A DNA stretch of 64,000 nt from positions 86,863,983-86,927,982 of the forward strand of contig NC_134398.1 of assembly GCF_050003625.1 (NCBI RefSeq), in the 5' to 3' direction. The position numbers and the translations under genes were made by a program. Under the pieces are notes generated by a model. It worked only from the letters and a program-made list of their open reading frames with translations. It was not told where the DNA came from and ran no database searches. The DNA is from Haematobia irritans. Taxonomy: Eukaryota; Arthropoda; Insecta; Diptera; Muscidae. This document shows, piece after piece, positions 56,713 through 64,000 of the stretch; the stretch's first letter is position 1, and every line of letters starts with the position of its first letter.

Positions 56713-58155
56713 CACGCAAAAAAAAACACGTTTTGAAAACGTGTACCAAAAACGGTTTTCCTTTGTTAGGGTTTTGTTGAATTACTTCGAAAATGTAAAA
56801 CTTTTATCACGAAAAAAAAAAAATTGTTTTGTTACACAAAAAAAGAAAAAAAATTTTGATACAAAACCAAAGTCCATAACATTTATATCAAGCACTGTTC
56901 TTTTCTGGCTTTAAGTCATTAATAAGACACACTTTGAAGTTTTGTAGTTTATTTAACACAGCAGTATGTAATGTTGAAAATCTTTTCGGAATATTGCGAA
57001 CATTTTTGAAATATATGTAAAACTATATGTAAAAGAGAAATTTTTGGTATTCGGTCAAAGAAGGGATTGAACCCCAACCCTTGGTATGCAAGTGGGAATG
57101 CTAACATCCACGATGGTCAACTGAATGTATGTTTCTGTTAAATAAAGTTTATTTACATCGGCTAGTGTGCACCCAAAATTATGCTATATATATAAATGTT
57201 TCCGTTGCTTGTGCCTTGATGGCTATAGCGATACTTGTCTGTTAATGACAGCTATGTAGCTCGGTGAATAGTGTGTTTGCTTACAAACTGTATGGTCCGC
57301 TGTTTGATTCTCCATCTAGGCGAAAGGTATAATATAAAATCGAATAATTTAAACAACCTCGTAGAAGTGAGAAAGATGTGAGGGAAGATGCACTTAGCAA
57401 GAAAAGAATTTGTTTTGTGTTACACAGAAAAAAATATCACCAAAATATTTCCAATTAAAAAGTTAATTGAAGTTGAAAATTTTTTCAATTAATAAATTAA
57501 TTGATACAATTAACCTTTTAATCATGATAGAAACATTAAGTTAATTAAGTCAATGATTGAAAATTTTAAAATTTTTAATTAAAAAATTAATTGATACAAT
57601 TAACTTTTTAATCAAATTCGGAAGACTAATTTAGTTAAAAAAAGTGCTGATTTTTTTTTTTAATTTTTAATTAAAAATGTATTTCAAACAATCATTTGTT
57701 CCAAATAAAATACGCTAAGCCAATTCAGAAAGTAATTAAAAATAGTTACCTTTTTTAACTAATAAATTAATTGAGTTTTGCAATCAACATAAATTAAATT
57801 TTTAATTGAATCAATTAAAAAATTAATTGAAATTTGCTGAAAAAATCAATTAATTTTTGAATCAAGAATTTTTTCTATGTCCAATTAAAACTGTGATTGA
57901 TACTATCATTTTCGTGATTGAAGACATTTCAATTAAAAAATTAATTGGATCAATTAATTTCGTGATTGAATCAGAACAAAATTTTTTTGTATGTAGTCTT
58001 TATGAAATTGTTTTTACATCCTGTAACAGTATCAACGTTTATCACAAAAATTATATACTTTTCTTCCAAACAAACTTCCTTACAACGACAAAAAAAGAAA
58101 ACGATATTTGTTTGTCTAAAATTTCATTTGGGAGGAACGAATTATTTTTTGCGTG
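56713..58155 (+). mobile_element. E3 element copy 2 (plus), split by a C element
   Basis: TA at 56711-56712 and 58156-58157. Starts CACGCAAAAAAAAACACG, ends ATTATTTTTTGCGTG. Has the divergent tRNA-like pair (57047-57117 minus, 57250-57325 plus). C inserted at 57423-57993. Confidence 0.75.
57423..57993 (+). mobile_element. C element copy 2, 571 bp
   Basis: TA at 57421-57422 and 57994-57995. Same sequence as 37494-38059 with scattered changes. Confidence 0.85.
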
Positions 58156-58358
58156 TATTTACACAAGTCGGAGCTTATCAAAATCCCAACCGTTGTGTTG
58201 GTATTACAGGTTTAGGGTTGCCAGTTTAGTAAAATGTATAGTTAATTAATAGTTCAATAATTAAACGATATTTAAGTATTTCATAAATTTAACAGGAGTT
58301 GATCATGAAGTTGTTCAACTAGATTCAACACAATCAAGCATATAAAAAACATTTTCTA

Positions 58359-58921
58359 CACACAAAAAAATTTTTTTCTGATTCAATCACCAAATTAATT
58401 GATCCAATTAATTTTTTAATTGAAATGTCTTCAATCACGAAAATGATAGTATCAATCACAGTTTTAATTGGGCATAGAAAAAAATCTTGATTAAAAAATT
58501 AATTGATTTTTTCAGCAAATTTCAATTAGTTTTTTAATTGATTCAATTAAATATTTAATTGATGTTGATTGCAAAGCTCAATTAATTTATTAATTGAAAA
58601 AGGTAACTATTTTTAATTACTTTCTGAATTGGCTTAGAGTTTTTATTTGGATTAACAAATGATTGTTTGCAATACATTTTTAATTTAAAAAAATCAGCAC
58701 TTTTTTTAACTGAATTAGTCTTCCGAATTTGATAAAAAAGTTAATTGTATCAATTAATTTTTTAATTAAAAATTTTAAAATTTTCAATCATTGACTTAAT
58801 TAACTTAATGTTTCTATCATGATTAAAAAGTTAATTGTATCAATTAATTTATTAATTGAAAAAATTTTCAACTTCAATTAACTTTTTAATTGGAAATATT
58901 TTGGTGATATTTTTTTCTGTG
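58359..58921 (-). mobile_element. C element copy 3 (minus), 563 bp
   Basis: TA at 58357-58358 and 58922-58923. Inverse of copy 2, 365 bp away; the two would form a ~560 bp stem. Confidence 0.85.
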
Positions 58922-58923
58922 TA

Positions 58924-59909
58924 ATGGTTTATATGTGTTGATCGATTTCTACAAATATAGCCCATTTACAAACCGATTGTATTCGAATTTTAACTTGCAC
59001 ACTCCACAAACTGTGTAAAGAATCTTAATTTAAATTTATATTATAACATATCTATATATATATTGTGACATTTTCTCCTACTGGGAAGTTACATCCCATA
59101 CACATACAATTGGCATAAACATCACAAATACAATAACATCTCGTAAAAAATTCCAAGCTCTTTCAGGGGATTAAAGACACACACACACACACATCAACAA
59201 TCATAAATATTTACATACGTGTTTATGGATATATGAACATATCATACGGTAGTCCACAGTTTGTGTTGGAAATAACCATAGGTTTGTGTGTTACAAAATA
59301 CAGGACATTATTTTGCTTTTACCAACACTTACACATACAACCCATATATTTATATATATTTACACGCAATAAAAAACATGTCCTGTGTATACACAGTACA
59401 AGTAGTATTTTTGTATGTATTTCTGTCAAAACATACATTTACACTTACATGGGCATACAGTCATTTAAAAAGATATACTCGCATAGAAGTACATACCATA
59501 AATGCGAAGAGAGGGTTAAAACGGGAACTCGTCCTTATATCCCGGTAATCAGGCAACCAACCAAGCTATGTTGATGATAATGACCGCAGAATGGTAATAG
59601 CCACAATCAAATATGATAAGACAATGTCATTAGCATATTAATAATAATTTCCTACCTTGAGCAACCTTAGTACGGAAAAGCTTTTAAAAATCGGACAGTC
59701 ATATCATTTCCACCTAATTATTTCGCGAAGTCAAAAACACCTCGAGATTAATGAATTGGACGTAACTGCTGACAAAAAAAATCAAAACACATTTCTCCGG
59801 AATGAAATTTACGGCGAGGGGGATCCTTCCATTAATTCCCTCAAGAAAAGTCATCAAAAATTTCAAAGCCAATTTCAATTTGTATGGTAGCTTGAGGAAT
59901 TTTGCATGG
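58924..59909. other. Unassigned sequence, no gene
   Basis: A CA run at 59178-59193 and many acatacat-type words. No repeat match and no coding signal. Confidence 0.4.
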
Positions 59910-59911
59910 TA

Positions 59912-60130
59912 CACTGAAAGAAGAGTTTTCTTTTCTGAGGAACGAAATTTTAGACAAATAAAGTTTTCTTTTGAAGCTAACAAATTTTCGTTAAAAGCAA
60001 ATAAAAATAGTAGGTGTTATTGTTGCATCGTTTGTCACATATTCGAGTTTATTTGCTCTAACGGAAACTCAAAATGGAATTTCGTTTGTCTAAAGTTTCG
60101 TTCCGGAGGAAAGTATTTTTTCTTTGGGTG
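59912..60130. mobile_element. H element copy 2, 219 bp, TA-flanked
   Basis: TA at 59910-59911 and 60131-60132. Ends CACTGAAAGAAGAGTTTTC and TTTTTTCTTTGGGTG. Confidence 0.8.
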
Positions 60131-60289
60131 TAGCGATGGGACGGATTCTACATCACATGCAGAATTTTAACCCTATAGAGTGCGGCCCAAAAAATCGAAT
60201 ATAGAGATCGGTTTATATGGCCCGCTTGCATGGTCATTCGACATACACCAATAAGAAGTGAGCGTGATTTGAACATACGGATGAATGGA

Positions 60290-60605
60290 CATTGATGACA
60301 TTATAATGACAATACATCTTAAAAATAATCGTAATATACTAGTCGACCAATTGACCGGTCTCCAACTCGAACATGTCATATATGTCAAGCTCTTGCATTT
60401 TGGGCAAAATGATTCACAATGATGATTCACAGTTATGTAACGATTCGAATCATCTTTCAAGAAGTACGATCCAATGATGCCAACAGCCCATAAATAGCAC
60501 CAAACTGTCAGTTATTCTGGATGCACTGGTAACTCTCGCAATTCATCTGGCTGATCTTCACTCCAAAATCGAAAATTATGCTCATTTATAGCCCATTCAC
60601 AGTAG
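60290..60605 (-). pseudogene. DD41D-related mariner transposase relic
   Basis: Minus-strand frames show NEHNFRFWSEDQPDELRELP, VHPE, a stop, then LTVWCYLWAVGIIGSYFL and KDDSNRYITVN. This is the same domain segment as at 50816-51470 and 7373-7560. No termini located. Confidence 0.65.
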
Positions 60606-61009
60606 CCTCGAAATCTAATAAAATTCGATTTGAAATCCCTTCTTATAAGGCAAATGACAGTTGAAATCAGCGTTGCCAGAATTGTTTCACCAAAAACCGC
60701 TAGATTTGCCCAAAAAAATAGCTAAAAAAATGCTAAAAAATAGCTAGAAAAAAAGCTAATTTTTTTTGTATCAAAAGTCACATTTTTGATTGAAATTTAA
60801 CAAACTTAAAGGCTTTATTTCACTTACAATGCATATTATTTTCATTTTAATTCCACTTCTGTGAGACTGTAACAATATCTAAGGCATATTAGCTCTGTTT
60901 GCGTATTCGATACATTTTGATTACTATCAGAAATTTTTTACTGGAAGTCCTTCGTTTTGTGGGAGCTACCTTCCCAACACCTCTATTTTATTTACTTGTT
61001 ATTTTAAAA
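60606..61009. other. I-like fragment and short tagctaaaaaa repeat
   Basis: cgaaatctaataaaattcga and ttataaggcaaatgacagtt match the interior of I. 60709-60765 has several aatagctaaaaaa copies. No gene. Confidence 0.4.
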
Positions 61010-61011
61010 TA

Positions 61012-63946
61012 CACTGAAAAAACAGTGAACCCTTTTCCATTGCAAAATGAACTAAACTGTAGTAATATTGACCATGATTTAGCCCTTAAGATTTTTTTCA
61101 ACTTGTCTACTTTATAATTCTCTTAAATTTTAGTTAATCTATAACATTGTATTTTATTTCATTTTTACAACACCATAAGATTTATATACCCCTACCAAGT
61201 TAAAAAGTCAGTATTATTTTGGTTTACTTGCTTATTTTTTGGGAAACCCGATAATAAAAATTGGTTAACAGTCTCTTTAAAATGTCGACGACTAAACTAT
61301 TTTTAAATCAACCATTCCACAGTACAGAGAAATTAAATAATTAAAGAAACAACAATCCGTTTTACTATTATGAAAATTTTCATACAATAAAATTAAACTT
61401 TCTTTAAGCAAAAGTACTCTTTATTATAAAAACTTATGATGAAAGTTCTTAATACAATGTTTTTGTGAATAAAAATTATGACCACGTGGAACAAGAAAGT
61501 AGTTTATTTTAACTCGCTTTTTTGACATTTTGACTTATCCTTAGTTTTTTATTCATCGTAAGTATATTTTTCACATATCTTGCTGAAAAAAATGGAAGGA
61601 ATAATGAAAATTGTTAAAAATTAACGTGTAATAAAATATAATTTTTTTAGATCTTTAAATTAGCTTGTAACTTACCATATTTGGGGGCATTTTATTAAAT
61701 GGTGTAAGGAATTCAACTTTTCTTAGATAAACGTACCTCATAAAGTTTGTACCTGAAACAATTAGAGAAATAATGAAGTAAGTAATATGTTATATTAACT
61801 CATAAAATTGTGTTGTTATCGATGTGAAGGACATAATACAATAAATATTCTTGTTAAAAGAAAGCCAAAGTTTTAATATAAAACTTACCAATTCTCTTTT
61901 ACATTGTACGCTGAGGTTAAAAAGTTATTGAAATTCATTTGGGGTTACTCTGAAATTAAATATTTATTTTTTACATTAAATAAAAAAAATTAAATTAGCT
62001 TCCAAAAAATCGAATTAAAGAAATAAATAAAATAAATATTCTGGTTAAAAGAATGTTAAAGAAAGCTTGCCAATTCATAAAAATGTTTCCAAATTGTTAT
62101 TCTGAAATTAAATATTTGTTTTTTACATTAAAAATATTAAATTGGTTTCCAAAAATATTTGATTAAAGTAATACTAAAATAAGGTTTAAAAACCTGTAAT
62201 TTTGATAATAAAAAGGTCATAAAAACGTATATATTCTAGTGAAAAGAAAGCCAATTTTTAAAAGAAAATTTACCACTTCTCTATTAAATTATACGCTGAG
62301 GAGAAATATAAAAATTTGCCCGAATCCATCTGGGGTTGCTCTTAAATTAAATATTTTTTTACAACAAAGACAAACATGAAACTGGTTAAACAATAATAAT
62401 TAGCAAATAATAATATACATAAAGAATATTATTTTTTAAAAGAAAACGACATTGAAAAAAGAACACTTACCTATTTATGATTAAACTATACGCTGAGGTG
62501 TAACAAACAATTTTCCAAATTCATCTGGAGTTACTCTGAAATTGAATATTTATTTTTTACATTGAATTATAAAAATTAAATTAGATAAAACAATTTCAAT
62601 ATACTTTCCATTTCAGCATTTTTTCCTAAATATTGAACATTCTTAATAACTTTTTTCTAAGCTACCGATCATCACTTCGCCATTGTACACCTCATCGCTA
62701 AAATATTAATAACTTTCATTTAAAAGTTATAATAAACAAACACCAATATATGTCTCAAAAAACCAAAATATTCCATACCTTTATATTCCCTTGTTACATA
62801 CAGTATGTCAAGAAAGTCTTTAGACATTGCCAAATATTTCAAATTCCAGAAATAATTGAAGTAAAAATCGAGTTGTTAATTCGTTTTGAGAAAAATAAAA
62901 TATGTATACTTTGCAAAATACATAATAAAATATTTTTTAAAATTAAATTATATTTAATTTTGGAACAAAACATAAGTTTTATCCTATTGTCAAAACACTT
63001 TCTTGACATACTGTACTTGCTAAAAAGGTGCAACAGCCCACGCCAATGCCAACTATACAACTGAAGCATGCCAAACAAAACCAAGCAAAACCAAAACATT
63101 TCTACAACAACAAAAACACATGTGCCTTCATTGAAAACAACACATCATCCAGACAAATAAACCATTCGCGAATAATAAACACACACACACGCACACACAA
63201 ACCACTGAAAGAACAAAAATAAAAACAACCACACGGTCAGATATACACAACATCCCCATCACTTGCTACCATTTCTCATTATTGCATTGCATGCTCTCAC
63301 TCTCAAAAAATTTCAAGTAACATCATTTTACATTAAACATATTCCACTTTGACGAGAAAGATCTCTGTACTATGCATTAGTTCATCGCATCTGTCCACAA
63401 TTTACTCTAAAAACAATACTCTTAAATGCATATCAGTATAAGAACGATGAAACGTTTAACTTAAAATTAGCAAAAACTTCATGAAATGATATCTACCCAT
63501 TTTTAACGAAAATGTCTATACATTAATTACATGTGAACTAAAAATATTTCATTGAGAAATGTTGTACCAAATATTATTAACTATAGGAATTGCCAGTAAG
63601 AAATTGCTATCCGCTTTCAAGTTAAATTTTCGTAAAAAAATATTTTCTCATACAAAAACTCTTTATAGTAAATTACACTTATTATTTAGAAAGTATTTTA
63701 CATTTCATAAGTAGTTTTATAGTATGACGAAAGAATTTTTATCTACCAGTTAAGAAAATTTTTAAGGAAATTTCCATCGTATTTTGTAGGCTATGAACTA
63801 AACGATTGCTACTTAAAATTTGTAAAATTTCCTTCCGAGTAGTTAATTTTCGTTAAAGATACGAAAAGTGAACTAAAATTCTGGAAAATTCTTGTAATAA
63901 ATTATTGTAAAAATCTTCTTAAATTTACGAGACACTTTTTTCTGTG
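61012..63946 (-). mobile_element. Element J copy 2 (right arm), complete, TA-flanked
   Basis: This is the complete copy. It begins CACTGAAAAAACAGTG after TA (61010-61011) and ends CACTTTTTTCTGTG before TA (63947-63948). It is 2935 bp long, including a 213 bp Tc1/mariner-type MITE at 62801-63013. On the minus strand it carries the same GT-rich 5' part, the short ORF starting at 63099 and the same series of splice-bounded units (about 62560 down to 61560) as copy 1. The units contain stops in most frames, so coding function is unproven. Confidence 0.82.
62801..63013. mobile_element. Tc1/mariner-type MITE, 213 bp, in J copy 2
   Basis: Inverted ends CAGTATGTCAAGAAAGT on both sides (about 26 bp with two mismatches), flanked by TA (62799-62800, 63014-63015). 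Absent at the matching place in J copy 1 (about 630-650). The frame that crosses it is not a gene. Confidence 0.85.
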
Positions 63947-63948
63947 TA

Positions 63949-64000
63949 TTAAATGATCTATGCATGCTTTGGATTTGATAAAAAAAATGATTTGTCATTT
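63949..64000. other. Flank outside J copy 2
   Basis: Only 52 bp are available; nothing recognised. Confidence 0.5.

Noticed and set aside
57857..58249. 130-codon frame
   Set aside because: It crosses the C/E3 junction, so it is a chance fusion of two repeats.
59233..59574. 113-codon frame
   Set aside because: AT- and CA-rich sequence with no domain; overlapping frame equally open.
62750..63064. 104-codon frame
   Set aside because: It spans the MITE at 62801-63013 and its J flanks; no family similarity.

Overview
The window looks like repeat-dense, AT-rich intergenic or intronic DNA from a higher fly, most likely a muscid. The reasons are a mariner whose termini and protein closely match the horn-fly Himar1 type, other muscid-style dispersed repeats, a tRNA-derived SINE with a CCTAA tail, Tc1, DD41D-mariner and hAT elements, and the absence of any bacterial gene organisation. 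I cannot settle the species. No intact protein-coding host gene is visible. Almost every long ORF is a shadow inside a repeat.

Layout. Bases 1-2630 and 61012-63946 are two copies, in opposite orientation, of one ~2.7-2.9 kb element (called J here). J carries a row of exon-like units bounded by splice-like signals. The ~58 kb between them is mostly nested repeats. 3.5-6.4 kb holds elements E2 and E-long. 8.2-14.6 kb is one D repeat carrying a mariner (itself split by a K repeat that carries a B element), a TTAA MITE and a Tc1 element (itself split by a SINE). 14.7-15.1 kb is a CACG-rich simple region. 15.7-17.4 kb is the cleanest non-repeat block and may be a promoter and 5' leader. 18.9-25.4 kb holds E-short, E3, D, A, I and F elements. 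26.6 kb has a possible Harbinger-type first exon. 27.4-28.5 kb is an I element and 28.86-29.05 kb a (TA)n tract. 29.9-34.4 kb is a three-level nest (K, then SINE, then hAT). 35.5-37.4 kb is a second non-repeat block with a possible first exon. 40.4-41.5 kb is a second dead mariner inside E3. 43.9-46.7 kb is E2 in the opposite orientation to the first copy, split by E-long. 46.7-48.6 kb holds A, H, G and B elements. 50.7-51.6 kb is a deleted DD41D mariner. 52-58.9 kb holds A, G, E3 and a close inverted pair of C elements. 60.3-60.6 kb is a transposase relic.

Two themes unify the window. First, at least nine families (A, B, C, E2, E-long, E3, G, H, J) share a terminus of the form CAC(T/A)(G/C) followed by an A-run and are flanked by duplicated TA (or CA). 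They look like one tribe mobilised by the same, here unseen, machinery. Second, repeats D and K, which look different at first sight, share a homologous internal tandem module of exactly 153 bp. All functional roles beyond recognised transposase similarity are inference. Family letters are my own labels, not database names.
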